Assembly (NCBI GenBank): GCA_025210735.1
Contig: JAOARD010000003.1
Span: forward strand, 58,544-122,543
DNA length: 64,000 nt
Direction of reading: 5' to 3'
Source of the DNA: Bacteroidales bacterium
Lineage (GTDB): Bacteria > Bacteroidota > Bacteroidia > Bacteroidales > UBA6680
Below the pieces are notes generated by a model. It searched no databases and was not told where the DNA came from. It worked only from the letters and a program-made list of their open reading frames with translations. Numbering within the stretch: the first letter of the stretch is position 1; each line of letters begins with the position of its first letter. The position numbers and the translations under genes were made by a program. Below, one piece after another: positions 10,617 to 19,781 of this stretch.

Positions 10617-11096
10617 ATGCAAATTAATAAGGCTAAAGCAGGAAACTTAATTGAGATAATGTATTTAAACATAGCCACAGAGAAACAGATGTTGAAAGAC
10701 AGAATGAGTGGTTGGGGTCATATAAAACATAACCAGGACAGTATCTCTAAACGTATTAGCGAAGGATGTGTTCTTACTGCCAGCATATTACAATCGTCAG
10801 TAGGTACCCTTATTTACGATCTTAATTTTAACACCAGCGAGTCGTCTGTAAACTTTCTGGGAAGAAAACCGGTATTTATTGAAGGGTTATTTATATATCC
10901 CTCATACAGAAATAAAGGAATATCAACAGAGCTTATTAAAAGGCTTCATGAAGAGGCTGTTATAAATGGCTACGACTCTATTGCTGTTAGTGTAGCTATT
11001 GAGAATACTAAGGGCTTCTCTTTTTTTATGAGCAGGGGTTTTGATGAGGTTGGTATTGATAATATGGGATTTATATATCTTGAAAAAATGATATAA
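10617..11096 (+). CDS. GNAT-family N-acetyltransferase
   Basis: 159 residues from the ATG at 10617. An in-frame TTG at 10590 would add nine residues of low complexity, so ATG is preferred. The GNAT core is seen in FIEGLFIYPSYRNKGISTELIKRL (strand 4, acetyl-CoA pyrophosphate loop and helix 3) and in the late ENTKGFSFFMSRGFDEVG, the usual motif before strand 6-7. Acceptor substrate cannot be told. Divergent from the lipoprotein gene at 10549 with a gap of 67 nt. Confidence 0.8.
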   Translation: MQINKAKAGNLIEIMYLNIATEKQMLKDRMSGWGHIKHNQDSISKRISEGCVLTASILQSSVGTLIYDLNFNTSESSVNFLGRKPVFIEGLFIYPSYRNKGISTELIKRLHEEAVINGYDSIAVSVAIENTKGFSFFMSRGFDEVGIDNMGFIYLEKMI

Positions 11097-11103
11097 AAGT
11101 GAA

Positions 11104-11126
11104 AGCGCGTTGCAATGCAACGCGCT
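11104..11126. terminator. 11-bp inverted repeat between convergent genes
   Basis: AGCGCGTTGCA and TGCAACGCGCT are perfect complements separated by one A. It lies just past the GNAT stop and about 50 nt past the end of the convergent gene at 11177. On the minus strand TTTC and TTTT follow, so it probably terminates that gene and perhaps both. Confidence 0.6.
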
Positions 11127-11176
11127 AAACAAACCACATACTAAACCTAAATTAAACTAAAAACTGCGAATATTTT

Positions 11177-11548
11177 TTATAATATAAATAGCGATTCTAA
11201 ATCTCCTATTGAGTCTGCTCTCAATAAGCCCTTGATATTTTCGAGATATTCATATACCTTCTTTACACTTGATGAATCTGAGTCTTCAACCTTTACCTCA
11301 GTGTTGGTTTTTCCAGTTGCTTTAGTATCTGAACCAACTCTTCCTACAGCATCCATATACTTCCATCCAGTCATCAACAAATCAGGATCAAGAGAGAAGT
11401 CTATATCTGAACTAAGAATAAACTCTGGTAGAAAATTTTCTGCCTCAATTCCCTGATAATGTCTGTTAATTACTTTTATTGACTGTGCAGAAACCATTTG
11501 TGTTGCAACAAAGGTTAATAGCAATAAACTTAAACATGTTCTTTTCAT
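11177..11548 (-). CDS. Small exported protein of unknown function
   Basis: 123 residues from the ATG at 11548, which places a classic signal peptide (KRTCLSLLLLTFVATQMVSAQS) at the very start; a longer reading from 11575 would add nine residues in front. The mature part is acidic and has no motif I recognise. A short serine/aspartate-rich stretch (EVKVEDSDSSSVKK) precedes the C-terminal helix. It sits downstream of the ABC ATPase gene with a 56-nt gap and could be co-transcribed with it. Confidence 0.6.
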   Translation of the reverse strand: MKRTCLSLLLLTFVATQMVSAQSIKVINRHYQGIEAENFLPEFILSSDIDFSLDPDLLMTGWKYMDAVGRVGSDTKATGKTNTEVKVEDSDSSSVKKVYEYLENIKGLLRADSIGDLESLFIL

Positions 11549-11604
11549 TTTGGTAAAAGCAGTATAAAACATCATTATATAGGGTTTATTAACAATCTAT
11601 TTTA

Positions 11605-12291
11605 CTATACATTAAATCCATTTCCGTTCTCTGTAACAATCTTGCCATCAAATACTTTTATCATTCTTTGGGCTTTCTCTGCACATTGCATAGAGTGTGT
11701 TACAATTATCACTGTTGTTCCTTCAGCATTTATATCGGCCAGTAAGTTCAAAACCTCATCTCCGCTTATCGAGTCAAGATTTCCTGTTGGCTCATCAGCT
11801 AATACCAACATGGGCTTTGTTACAACAGCTCTGGCAATACCAACTTTTTGTTGTTGTCCTCCCGAAAGGTGCTTTGGATAGTTATTCCGTCTGTGCAGAA
11901 GTTCTAATCTTGCAAGAATATCTTCAACACGTTTTTTTCTCTCCTTTGCAGGTACTTTAAGGTACAAAAGTGGCAGCTCTATATTCTCAAATACAGTAAG
12001 CTCATCAATAAGATTAAACGATTGAAATACAAATCCAATACTCGTTCTTCTAATCTTTACTCTCTGTTTTTCACTATAATTTGAGACATCAACGCCATCA
12101 AAAAACAAGTCTCCGGATGATGAGTTATCAAGTAAACCTAAGATATTAAGAAGTGTTGTTTTACCGCATCCTGACGGACCAATAACAGAAACAAACTCGC
12201 CCTTCTTTATCTCAATATTAACATCTCTTAGGGCAGTAGTTTCTACTTCCTGATTGTTATAAATCTTAGATATGTTAACTGTTCTAATCAT
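11605..12291 (-). CDS. ABC transporter ATP-binding protein (MacB/LolD type)
   Basis: 228 residues, a single nucleotide-binding domain. Walker A is GPSGCGKTTLLN near residue 39, Q-loop VFQSFNL near 90, signature LSGGQQQKVGIARA near 142, Walker B MLVLADEPTGNLD near 161, and switch His in IIVTHS. This subgroup (LolD/MacB/FtsE) powers FtsX-type permeases that pull lipoproteins or drugs from the inner membrane instead of classical transport. No permease lies beside it here; a FtsX-type permease is encoded far away at 50220. Divergent from the NtrC-type regulator gene at 12512, with a possible sigma-54 site in between. Confidence 0.88.
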   Translation of the reverse strand: MIRTVNISKIYNNQEVETTALRDVNIEIKKGEFVSVIGPSGCGKTTLLNILGLLDNSSSGDLFFDGVDVSNYSEKQRVKIRRTSIGFVFQSFNLIDELTVFENIELPLLYLKVPAKERKKRVEDILARLELLHRRNNYPKHLSGGQQQKVGIARAVVTKPMLVLADEPTGNLDSISGDEVLNLLADINAEGTTVIIVTHSMQCAEKAQRMIKVFDGKIVTENGNGFNV

Positions 12292-12324
12292 TAAAGCTTG
12301 TTATTGCGTTTTGTTAATCTAATT

Positions 12325-12340
12325 CATAATAACCGTGCCA
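12325..12340 (-). promoter_or_regulatory. Possible sigma-54 promoter for the ABC ATPase gene
   Basis: On the minus strand TGGCACG (12334-12340) matches the -24 element exactly. Four bases later TTATG occupies the -12 position, a poor match to TTGCA. Start would fall about 20 nt before the ATG at 12291. The divergent neighbour is a sigma-54 activator gene, which fits. Confidence 0.3.
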
Positions 12341-12511
12341 CAAAACAATTATATCTGTTTATCAGTATTTTAACGATTTTCGTCAAATAAAAAATTGTTC
12401 TTTTTGATACATCATGTGTGCGATTCCGAACATTTATTACTATTTTTATAGAACATTAATTAAACTTTTACCTCAAAAAACTATCACAAAGGGATAGCTA
12501 AATTTATTTTT

Positions 12512-13891
12512 ATGACAAAGAAAGAAGGAAAAGTACTGGTTGTTGATGATAATGAAGATATATTATTTGCCTTAAAACTGTTGTTAAAGCCAAACGTTGA
12601 GATGGTTCATACAACAAGTAACCCTAAGGAAATACCTCAGTTAATAGAGACCGGTGATTTTGACGTTATACTTCTTGATATGAACTTTACTCAGGATGCT
12701 ATTAGCGGAAAAGAGGGTTTTTTCTGGTTAGAGAAAATTCTTGAGATAGATCCTGAAAGTACTGTTGTTTTCATTACAGCATATGGCGATGCAGAAAAGG
12801 CTGTTAAAGCTATTAAAGCAGGAGCTTCTGATTTTATACTAAAGCCATGGCAAAATGAGAAACTGATTGGTACAATTTCTTCTGCAATCAGATTAAATAA
12901 ATCGAAGCAAAAAAGTGAAGACCTTAAAAACAAACAGATAGCTTTCTCTGAAGCTCTTGATCAACCATTTACTGATTTTATAGGTCAATCAGATGAGATG
13001 CGTCAGGTATTCAATACTATTAAAAAGGTTGCCAATACTGATGCAAACATTCTTATTCTTGGAGAAAACGGAACAGGAAAAGAACTTGTTGCCAGAGCTC
13101 TACACAGAAACTCTAACAGAAATAAAGAGATATTTATTAGTGTTGATCTTGGATCGATTAGCGAGACCCTTTTTGAGAGTGAACTTTTTGGTCATGTAAA
13201 GGGTGCATTTACTGATGCTCAGAAAGATAAAGCTGGACGATTTGATATAGCCTCGGGAGGAACACTGTTTCTGGATGAGATAGGTAACCTGTCATTGCCT
13301 CTGCAAGCAAAGCTTTTAACAGCTCTTGAACGCAGAGAAATTACTGCTGTTGGTTCAACAGAGGTAAAGCCTATTGATGTACGCCTAATATGTGCTACCA
13401 ATAACAATCTGGAGGAGATGATTACCGAAGGAACGTTCAGACAGGATTTATTATACAGAATAAATACTGTTGAGATACATCTGCCTCCTTTGAGAAAAAG
13501 AACTGATGACATACCTCTGCTTGCTGACCATTTCATAAAAATTAATGCAAAGAAGTATAAAAAAGCTGTTAAAGGAATAAGTGCAGCTGCTATTAAAAAA
13601 CTTAATCAGTATTCATGGCCCGGAAATGTTCGTGAACTTCAGCACGCTATTGAGAGGGCAATAATAATGTGCGAGGGTAATACTCTTATGCCTGATGATT
13701 TTATTTTGTCATCCAGACAATCAAAATCATCAAGTGATATAGATCTTGACTCATATAACCTTGAAGATATAGAGAAGAACATTATAAAAACTGTTCTGAA
13801 AAAGTATCAGGGTAATATTACACAAGCCGCAACTGAATTGGGGCTAACCAGAACATCACTTTATCGTAGAATGGAAAAGTATGATTTATAA
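12512..13891 (+). CDS. Sigma-54-dependent response regulator, NtrC family
   Basis: 459 residues in three domains. The receiver (1-125) has the acidic pair Asp12/Asp13, phosphoacceptor Asp56 in DVILLDM and the lysine in FILKPW. The AAA+ domain (about 150-385) has Walker A GENGTGKE, Walker B GTLFLDEIG and the sigma-54 contact loop, which reads GAFTDA instead of GAFTGA. The Fis-type helix-turn-helix is at the end (NITQAATELGLTRTSLYRRM). It should activate sigma-54 promoters when phosphorylated by the kinase encoded immediately downstream, whose start overlaps by 11 nt. The adjacent divergent ABC ATPase gene is the obvious candidate target. Confidence 0.93.
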   Translation: MTKKEGKVLVVDDNEDILFALKLLLKPNVEMVHTTSNPKEIPQLIETGDFDVILLDMNFTQDAISGKEGFFWLEKILEIDPESTVVFITAYGDAEKAVKAIKAGASDFILKPWQNEKLIGTISSAIRLNKSKQKSEDLKNKQIAFSEALDQPFTDFIGQSDEMRQVFNTIKKVANTDANILILGENGTGKELVARALHRNSNRNKEIFISVDLGSISETLFESELFGHVKGAFTDAQKDKAGRFDIASGGTLFLDEIGNLSLPLQAKLLTALERREITAVGSTEVKPIDVRLICATNNNLEEMITEGTFRQDLLYRINTVEIHLPPLRKRTDDIPLLADHFIKINAKKYKKAVKGISAAAIKKLNQYSWPGNVRELQHAIERAIIMCEGNTLMPDDFILSSRQSKSSSDIDLDSYNLEDIEKNIIKTVLKKYQGNITQAATELGLTRTSLYRRMEKYDL

Positions 13892-15248
13892 AAACTTTAG
13901 AATAAATATTATATTCAGAATAGCTCTGATGATTGTTAGTATTGCTGCACTGTTTTACACAGCAAGTCAGTTTAATATTATCATCACACCTATTCTTATA
14001 TCTATCTTTATTGTTATTCAGATTGTTTCAATGATTAATTATGTTGATAAAACCAACAGAGATCTTGCAAACTTTCTGGAATCGATAAGGTTTTCTGAAT
14101 TTACCAGAACGTTTCATATTGAAGGTATGGGACAATCGTTTAACGAACTTAGCAAAGCTTTTAATGACGTTATTCAGGAGTTTAAGAAGGTAAGATCAGA
14201 GAAGGAGGAGCATTTTCAGTATCTGCAATCAATAGTACAGAATATTGATGTCTCTATTATTGCTTATCAGAAAGATGGTACAGTTGAAATGGTAAATAAA
14301 GCTGCAAAGAAACTCTTTCAGGTTAACTCAATGAAGAACATTAACGTTCTCTCTAAAAAGAGTTCAGAGCTTGTATCGTCACTAATAAATCTTAAACCCG
14401 GAGAAAATACACTTATTAAAATTCATGAGAAAGATGATATTCTTCAGCTTGTTATTTATGGTACAGAGTTTAAGATTAACGACAGAATAATAATTCTATC
14501 TACAATAAAAAACATTCAGAACGAGCTTGAAGAACAGGAGACTGAGGCATGGCAAAAACTTATCAGTGTTCTTACTCATGAAATTATGAACTCTATTACT
14601 CCTATTACATCACTATCATCTACTGTTGAGGGTATGATTAGAACTGCCAAAACAGAAAAACAAGAAGACCCTGAAAGAGTTGAAATTTTTGATGACGAGA
14701 CTACAGACGAGGTTCATATGGCTCTTAAAACTATCCATAAAAGAAGTTCAGGTTTACTAGACTTTGTAAATACATACCGTAATCTTACACGTATACCAAA
14801 GCCTGACTTTAAAATTATGCCTGTAAGAGAGTTGTTAGAGGATCTTCTGCCTCTGTTTGAAGAGGAGGCTAAAACACTTGGTGTTAAAACCTCTATATCA
14901 GTATCTCCTGACGATCTTAATTTCTCTATTGATACAAACCAGATAGAGCAGGTTCTTATTAACCTTGTAAAGAATGCTGTACATGCTCTTGCAGATAAAG
15001 ATAATGGTGTTATTGAGATTAACTCATTCCTGAATCAGAGAGGAAGAGTTACTATTCAGGTTATTGATAACGGAAAAGGAATTTTACCTGATGTACTGGA
15101 TAAAATATTTATCCCATTCTTTACAACAAAGAAACAAGGTTCTGGCGTTGGTTTAAGCCTGAGCCGACAGATTATGAGGCTTCATGGCGGATCGATAAAT
15201 GTACATTCAGTGATTGATGAAGGAACTACATTTACGCTTACGTTCTAA
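13881..15248 (+). CDS. Membrane sensor histidine kinase
   Basis: 455 residues. Two membrane segments at about 8-50 (IIFRIALMIVSIAALFYTAS and IIITPILISIFIVIQIVSM) leave almost no periplasmic loop, so the signal is probably sensed in the membrane or cytoplasm. A PAS-like domain (about 110-205) precedes the DHp helix pair with His233 in SVLTHEIMNSITPI. The HATPase domain has the N box LVKNAVHAL, DNGKG and GSGVGLSLSRQIM. It should phosphorylate the NtrC-type regulator encoded just upstream, whose gene it overlaps by 11 nt. The pair forms one operon. Confidence 0.92.
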   Translation: MIYKNFRINIIFRIALMIVSIAALFYTASQFNIIITPILISIFIVIQIVSMINYVDKTNRDLANFLESIRFSEFTRTFHIEGMGQSFNELSKAFNDVIQEFKKVRSEKEEHFQYLQSIVQNIDVSIIAYQKDGTVEMVNKAAKKLFQVNSMKNINVLSKKSSELVSSLINLKPGENTLIKIHEKDDILQLVIYGTEFKINDRIIILSTIKNIQNELEEQETEAWQKLISVLTHEIMNSITPITSLSSTVEGMIRTAKTEKQEDPERVEIFDDETTDEVHMALKTIHKRSSGLLDFVNTYRNLTRIPKPDFKIMPVRELLEDLLPLFEEEAKTLGVKTSISVSPDDLNFSIDTNQIEQVLINLVKNAVHALADKDNGVIEINSFLNQRGRVTIQVIDNGKGILPDVLDKIFIPFFTTKKQGSGVGLSLSRQIMRLHGGSINVHSVIDEGTTFTLTF

Positions 15249-15310
15249 ATTTTAATCTGCCATAACAACAATACTTATCCAAGATATTTGATACTATATC
15301 AAAAACGATT

Positions 15311-15351
15311 CTTCCTGTGAAATTAAGTAGTCAACCTGATTTCACAGGAAG
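15311..15351 (+). terminator. Hairpin terminator of the kinase operon
   Basis: CTTCCTGTGAAAT and ATTTCACAGGAAG form a perfect 13-bp stem with a 15-nt loop, followed by a weak T tract (GTTTATATTAT). Confidence 0.65.
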
Positions 15352-15362
15352 TTTATATTATC

Positions 15363-15370
15363 TACTTTTG
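15363..15370 (+). promoter_or_regulatory. -7 box for the YitT-family gene
   Basis: TACTTTTG, followed by TGC, matches TAnnTTTG and lies 35 nt before the ATG at 15405. Confidence 0.45.
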
Positions 15371-15404
15371 TGCGATTTTTTAAAACACTAAAAACACAAA
15401 AGAG

Positions 15405-16313
15405 ATGTCATTCGTAACAAAAGAGAAGTTTCTCTCTGGAGATTGGCTAAAGGCCTACACTTACCTTATACTGGGTAGTATTATTTTTGCTGTATCAGAT
15501 GTAATGTTTATAGTTCCTTATAAACTTGCACCAGGTGGTGTATATGGTATAGCTACAGTTTTAAATTCCCTTTTTGAGTGGAAAATCAGTTATTGTACCT
15601 TCTGTATGGAGATTCCTCTTGTTATAATTGGATCTATCATATTAGGACCACGATTTGGTATTAAAACAATAATAAGTATTGTAACTATTCTTACCACAGT
15701 GTGGGTTATGGAGACTTTTCTTTGGGTAGGATATCCTAAAGCCATTGATGATCCTATGCTTAACGCTATTGTTGCCGGAGTATTTTATGGTATCTCTATT
15801 GGTATGATTTTTAAGTCGCGTGCAACATCGGGTGGTTCTGATATTATTGCAATGATTATAGCTAAATACACTAAACTTTCATTAGGTAAACTTGTAATGA
15901 TTGTTGATGGTATTATCGTTCTTTTCACCCTTATTCAGCCTACTGAAGATGGTTCTATTGGATGGGAATTTGCTATATACTCGCTTATTGTAATATATAT
16001 TGAGGGTAAGATTATCGACATGGTTGTTGGAGGAGCTAGTTACCACAAAACAGTAATGATTATCTCTGATCAGTATGAGTCTATTGCAAACAAGATTAAA
16101 ACAGATCTTAAACGTGGTGCTACAATCTTTAAAGGAGAAGGTGCTTACAGTGGCGACGAGAAAAAAATGGTATACTCAGTAATGAGTCGTAGAGAGATTG
16201 AGATTCTTAAAAAACATATTAACGAGGTAGATAAAGATGCCTTTGTTAATATTACTGAAGCTCAGGAGATACTTGGTAAAGGGTTTAAGTCATTGAATGA
16301 TGACGAAGAGTAG
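15405..16313 (+). CDS. YitT-family membrane protein
   Basis: 302 residues. Five or so hydrophobic segments span about residues 16-200 (for example YLILGSIIFAVSDVMFIVPY and AIVAGVFYGISIGMIF), with the family's glycine-rich SGGSDIIAMII. A cytoplasmic C-terminal domain of about 80 residues (VMIISDQYESIANKIKTDL, then MVYSVMSRREIEILK) matches the DUF2179 domain usual in this family. Transport is suspected for YitT proteins but substrates are not established. Own promoter and terminator; not part of the upstream two-component operon. Confidence 0.85.
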   Translation: MSFVTKEKFLSGDWLKAYTYLILGSIIFAVSDVMFIVPYKLAPGGVYGIATVLNSLFEWKISYCTFCMEIPLVIIGSIILGPRFGIKTIISIVTILTTVWVMETFLWVGYPKAIDDPMLNAIVAGVFYGISIGMIFKSRATSGGSDIIAMIIAKYTKLSLGKLVMIVDGIIVLFTLIQPTEDGSIGWEFAIYSLIVIYIEGKIIDMVVGGASYHKTVMIISDQYESIANKIKTDLKRGATIFKGEGAYSGDEKKMVYSVMSRREIEILKKHINEVDKDAFVNITEAQEILGKGFKSLNDDEE

Positions 16314-16340
16314 AAAACTCTTATCATTTTATAAGATATT

Positions 16341-16372
16341 AGCACTTCTGCTTTGCAGAGGTGCTTTTTTTA
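16341..16372 (+). terminator. Intrinsic terminator of the YitT-family gene
   Basis: AGCACTTCTGC and GCAGAGGTGCT pair with one G-U over a TTT loop, followed by seven T. Confidence 0.85.
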
Positions 16373-16437
16373 TAGATTGGATTACAGCAAACGGTCTTTT
16401 CATGTTTATCTACAGCTTATTTGCAGGCAGTGTCCTC

Positions 16438-17421
16438 TTAACCGCTCTGTTTGCTAAAATGGTTGGTATTATACTCCTCCGGTCTCTTTGCTCTTAACAA
16501 AATTGTTTCTGGTTTAATCCTAAAATCAAACTCATCTATTGCCCTGAACCACGACAAATAGTTATCAAGATACTTAGTTGCTACACCATTAAATCTGGAC
16601 ATCCACAACTTTAACTTATTTTGATAGATCAATATGTTATTAATATGTACAATATCCTTCTTTTTCAACTCTCCTTTTGATATACTCAGAATTGCATGTC
16701 TTACCTTATTATCTCTGGTATACTTCAAATATGTCTCTTTATCAAGAGAACAGAAAAGAGAATCTTTACTTATCAGATTAAGTAATTCCGGTTTGATTCT
16801 TTCGGCACCAAATTTATGATAAACATTATCAAAGGTATTTTTTCCTCTATCGCGACAAAACAGAGAAAATACTTTCATTACCGAAGGAATATATTTAGAT
16901 GCACCATATCCTCTCTTTCTGGCTTTTCGCTTCAGAGTTCTACTTCCCTTATCTGACCATGCAAATGTCAACTCATTTACCTCAACAATACCTGACAATA
17001 CTTTGGGTTTAATCACAGTTTCATTAGCTAAAAATCTATGACGCCAACGAAATGATGTTGTTTTATTTACTCCACATTTATCAGCAGCCATCCGTATACT
17101 CATTCCTTTTTTAATGCACTCTGCATATGATAACCACCTTCCTTTTTTGTGTAAATGAGCCAAAGGTGTTCCGGTAAGTGTATTAAATGTACGTTTACAA
17201 CTCTTACATTTATAGCGTTGCAAATCATTACGAATTCCCCACTTACTCAATTGTAATGATTTACAATATGGACAAGAGATGTTTTTGCTGTCATCATTCA
17301 ATAATCGAGATACAAATTTTACAGAATCACGTTTCTCTATTACCGCTTTCAGCTGATTGTAGTGCTTTGTATCCAACTTATCAACCAACCCTATCAACCT
17401 CATAATTTCTGAATGTTTCAT
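16438..17421 (-). CDS. IS1595-family transposase-like protein, copy 1
   Basis: 327 residues, uninterrupted. A zinc ribbon (CPYC...CKSC, about residues 50-75), then RTFNTLTGTPLAHLHKKGRW and a helix-turn-helix ending TSFRWRHRFL, are typical of the ISSod11-like group of IS1595 transposases, as is the C-terminal FNGVATKYLDNYLSW. The catalytic positions look changed from what I recall of the family: DET is NEL (EVNELTFAW), LCSDG is FCSLD, and the QNVN region is NNIL. It resembles the copy at 43664, roughly two-thirds identical by eye. It may be an inactive but preserved transposase, or a domesticated one. Confidence 0.8.
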   Translation of the reverse strand: MKHSEIMRLIGLVDKLDTKHYNQLKAVIEKRDSVKFVSRLLNDDSKNISCPYCKSLQLSKWGIRNDLQRYKCKSCKRTFNTLTGTPLAHLHKKGRWLSYAECIKKGMSIRMAADKCGVNKTTSFRWRHRFLANETVIKPKVLSGIVEVNELTFAWSDKGSRTLKRKARKRGYGASKYIPSVMKVFSLFCRDRGKNTFDNVYHKFGAERIKPELLNLISKDSLFCSLDKETYLKYTRDNKVRHAILSISKGELKKKDIVHINNILIYQNKLKLWMSRFNGVATKYLDNYLSWFRAIDEFDFRIKPETILLRAKRPEEYNTNHFSKQSG

Positions 17422-17489
17422 AGTTCCGAGTTTTTTCTTGTATACGATTCCAAATAAACATAGTTACACCCAAAAATCATACAGAGCGG
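16442..17489 (-). mobile_element. IS1595-like element, copy 1
   Basis: The transposase-like gene is bracketed by inverted CCGCTCTGT (16442-16450) and ACAGAGCGG (17481-17489); weaker matches continue inward, about 16 of 24 positions. The true outer ends may lie several bases further out, where GGCAG and GGTAG are seen. I found no target-site duplication, so insertion is old or the ends are misplaced. Confidence 0.6.
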
Positions 17490-17553
17490 AACCGCACCTA
17501 CCTACAACAATCAAACTATCTGCAAAACAACAACCATAAAACCCAGCATAAAA

Positions 17554-17580
17554 AAAGGCCTTCGAAAAACGAAAGCCTTT
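17554..17580 (-). terminator. Intrinsic terminator of dnaK
   Basis: AAAGGCCTTCG and CGAAAGCCTTT form an 11-bp stem with one mismatch over a five-base loop, followed on the minus strand by a T run, 22 nt past the dnaK stop. Confidence 0.85.
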
Positions 17581-17601
17581 TTTGCAATATTATTTAAGGT
17601 C

Positions 17602-19527
17602 TTATTTAACCTCTTCAAAATCTACATCTGTAACCTCATCATCAGCTTTTTGCTGTTGCTGCTGTTGTTGCTGACCAGCTCCTGCATCAGGACCTGGCTG
17701 CTGCTGTCCGTTAGCTCCTGCTTCCTGACTTGCCTTATACATATCCTCTGATGCAGCCTGCCAAACCTTATTAAGTTCTTCTGTTGCAGCATCAATAGAA
17801 GGTATATCCTGACTCTTATGTGCCTCTTTAAGTTTAGCTACAGCATCCTCAATAGGCTTTTTCTTATCTGCTGGAAGCTTATCACCAAACTCCTTAAGCT
17901 GCTTCTCGGTCTGGAAAATCAGACTATCAGCACCATTAAGTTTGTCAATCTTCTCTTTTGCAGTTTTATCTGCCTCTTCGTTGGCTTTTGCCTCGTCTCT
18001 CATTCTTTGAATTTCATCGTCTGAAAGACCTGATGAAGCCTCAATTCTAATCTTCTGCTCTTTTCCTGTTCCTTTATCTTTTGCAGAAACGTTCAAGATA
18101 CCATTAGCATCAATATCAAAAGTTACCTCAATTTGTGGTACCCCTCTTGGTGCTGGTGGAATTCCATCAAGATGGAAACGTCCTATAGTTTTATTATCGT
18201 TTGCCATAGGGCGCTCTCCTTGCAGAACATGAATCTCTACTGAAGGCTGATTATCAGCTGCTGTAGTAAATGTCTCTGCCTTTTTTACAGGAATTGTTGT
18301 ATTAGCCTCAATCAAGCGTGTCATAACACCACCCATTGTCTCAATTCCAAGTGAAAGCGGAGTTACATCAAGTAGAAGTACATCTTTAACCTCTCCTGTT
18401 AATACACCACCCTGAATTGCAGCACCAACAGCAACAACCTCATCAGGATTAACACCTTTTGATGGAGCCTTACCAAAAAACTCCTCTACTACTGCCTGAA
18501 TTGCAGGAATACGTGTTGATCCACCAACAAGAATAACCTCGTTAATTTCTGAAGCTGAAAGACCAGCATCTTTAAGAGCCTCCATACATGGAGTTTTTGT
18601 AGCCTGAATTAGTGAATCAGAAAGCTGCTCAAACTTAGCTCTTGTTAACGATCTTACAAGGTGCTTTGGTATACCATCTACTGGCATAATATATGGCAGG
18701 TTAATCTCTGTTGACGTTGAACTTGAAAGCTCAATCTTAGCCTTCTCAGCAGCCTCTTTCAAACGCTGAAGAGCCATAGGGTCTTTTCTAAGATCAATAT
18801 TCTCATCGTTAATAAATTCCTGAGCTAACCAGTCAATAATTACCTGATCAAAATCATCTCCTCCAAGATGAGTATCACCGTTTGTCGACTTAACCTCAAA
18901 TACACCGTCACCAAGCTCAAGAATAGAGATATCAAATGTTCCACCACCAAGGTCAAACACTGCAATCTTCATATCGTCATCTTTCTTATCAAGACCGTAT
19001 GCTAAAGCAGCAGCTGTTGGCTCATTAATAATACGACGAACTTTAAGTCCTGAAATCTCACCAGCCTCTTTTGTAGCCTGACGCTGAGCATCATTAAAAT
19101 ATGCTGGCACAGTAATTACTGCTTCTGTAACCTCTTCTCCTAAGTAATCCTCTGCTGTCTTCTTCATTTTCTGAAGAGTCATTGCTGAAATCTCCTGAGG
19201 AGAATATTTTCTACCATCAATCTCAACACGAGGTGTATTATTGTCGCCTTTTACTACTTTATAAGGAACACGACCTATTTCCTTTGCGGTATTGTCATAC
19301 GACTCACCCATAAATCTCTTAATAGAGAAAATTGTCTTCTCCGGATTTGTGATAGCCTGACGTTTTGCAGGATCTCCTACTTTTCTCTCCCCTCCATCTA
19401 CAAAACCAATAACAGAAGGTGTTGTTCTTTTACCTTCGCTGTTAGGAATTACCACAGCCTCATTTCCTTCCATCACTGAAACACATGAGTTTGTAGTACC
19501 TAAATCAATACCTATTATCTTGCTCAT
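17602..19527 (-). CDS. dnaK: Molecular chaperone DnaK (Hsp70)
   Basis: 641 residues. The ATPase domain opens with [17 protein letters not shown] and contains [29 protein letters not shown] and [13 protein letters not shown]. The linker [15 protein letters not shown] leads to the substrate-binding domain and lid. The tail is rich in glutamine (a run of seven Q) and ends [11 protein letters not shown], the conserved DnaK terminus. It folds and protects cytoplasmic proteins with DnaJ and GrpE, neither of which is in this window. Transcribed alone; a possible sigma-54-like site lies upstream. Confidence 0.97.
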   Translation of the reverse strand: MSKIIGIDLGTTNSCVSVMEGNEAVVIPNSEGKRTTPSVIGFVDGGERKVGDPAKRQAITNPEKTIFSIKRFMGESYDNTAKEIGRVPYKVVKGDNNTPRVEIDGRKYSPQEISAMTLQKMKKTAEDYLGEEVTEAVITVPAYFNDAQRQATKEAGEISGLKVRRIINEPTAAALAYGLDKKDDDMKIAVFDLGGGTFDISILELGDGVFEVKSTNGDTHLGGDDFDQVIIDWLAQEFINDENIDLRKDPMALQRLKEAAEKAKIELSSSTSTEINLPYIMPVDGIPKHLVRSLTRAKFEQLSDSLIQATKTPCMEALKDAGLSASEINEVILVGGSTRIPAIQAVVEEFFGKAPSKGVNPDEVVAVGAAIQGGVLTGEVKDVLLLDVTPLSLGIETMGGVMTRLIEANTTIPVKKAETFTTAADNQPSVEIHVLQGERPMANDNKTIGRFHLDGIPPAPRGVPQIEVTFDIDANGILNVSAKDKGTGKEQKIRIEASSGLSDDEIQRMRDEAKANEEADKTAKEKIDKLNGADSLIFQTEKQLKEFGDKLPADKKKPIEDAVAKLKEAHKSQDIPSIDAATEELNKVWQAASEDMYKASQEAGANGQQQPGPDAGAGQQQQQQQQKADDEVTDVDFEEVK

Positions 19528-19576
19528 AATATCATTTATTATATAATTATCATTTTTGTATCAACACCCTCTTTAT

Positions 19577-19592
19577 ATCAATCATTGTGCCA
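19577..19592 (-). promoter_or_regulatory. Possible sigma-54-like site before dnaK
   Basis: On the minus strand TGGCACA (19586-19592), four bases, then TTGAT; the -12 GC reads GA. Placement would give a leader of about 40 nt. May be chance. Confidence 0.2.
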
Positions 19593-19752
19593 CCACAATT
19601 TTCTGAACTTTTGTGTCAGTTTTTGCCAAAATATACCGTCTAAGAATAGTTTTTGCATGTCATATTGTGACAAAGTGTCGCAAATTTGAATTTTAAATGA
19701 CATAGTTGATATAATATTTTATCAATGTAAATATTATGTTAATGCAATTTAG

Positions 19753-19760
19753 TAGCTTTG
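19753..19760 (+). promoter_or_regulatory. -7 box for panB
   Basis: TAGCTTTG, followed by C, matches TAnnTTTG and lies 22 nt before the panB ATG. Confidence 0.5.
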
Positions 19761-19781
19761 CACCATTAACATAAAGAACAT

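Noticed and set aside
16420..17500. Target-site duplication around IS-like copy 1
   Set aside because: Eight-base flanks tried at the GGCAG/GGTAG ends (TATTTGCA and TACAACAA) do not match.
17602..17700. Glutamine-codon run near the 3' end of dnaK as a repeat element
   Set aside because: It is the ordinary low-complexity tail of DnaK.
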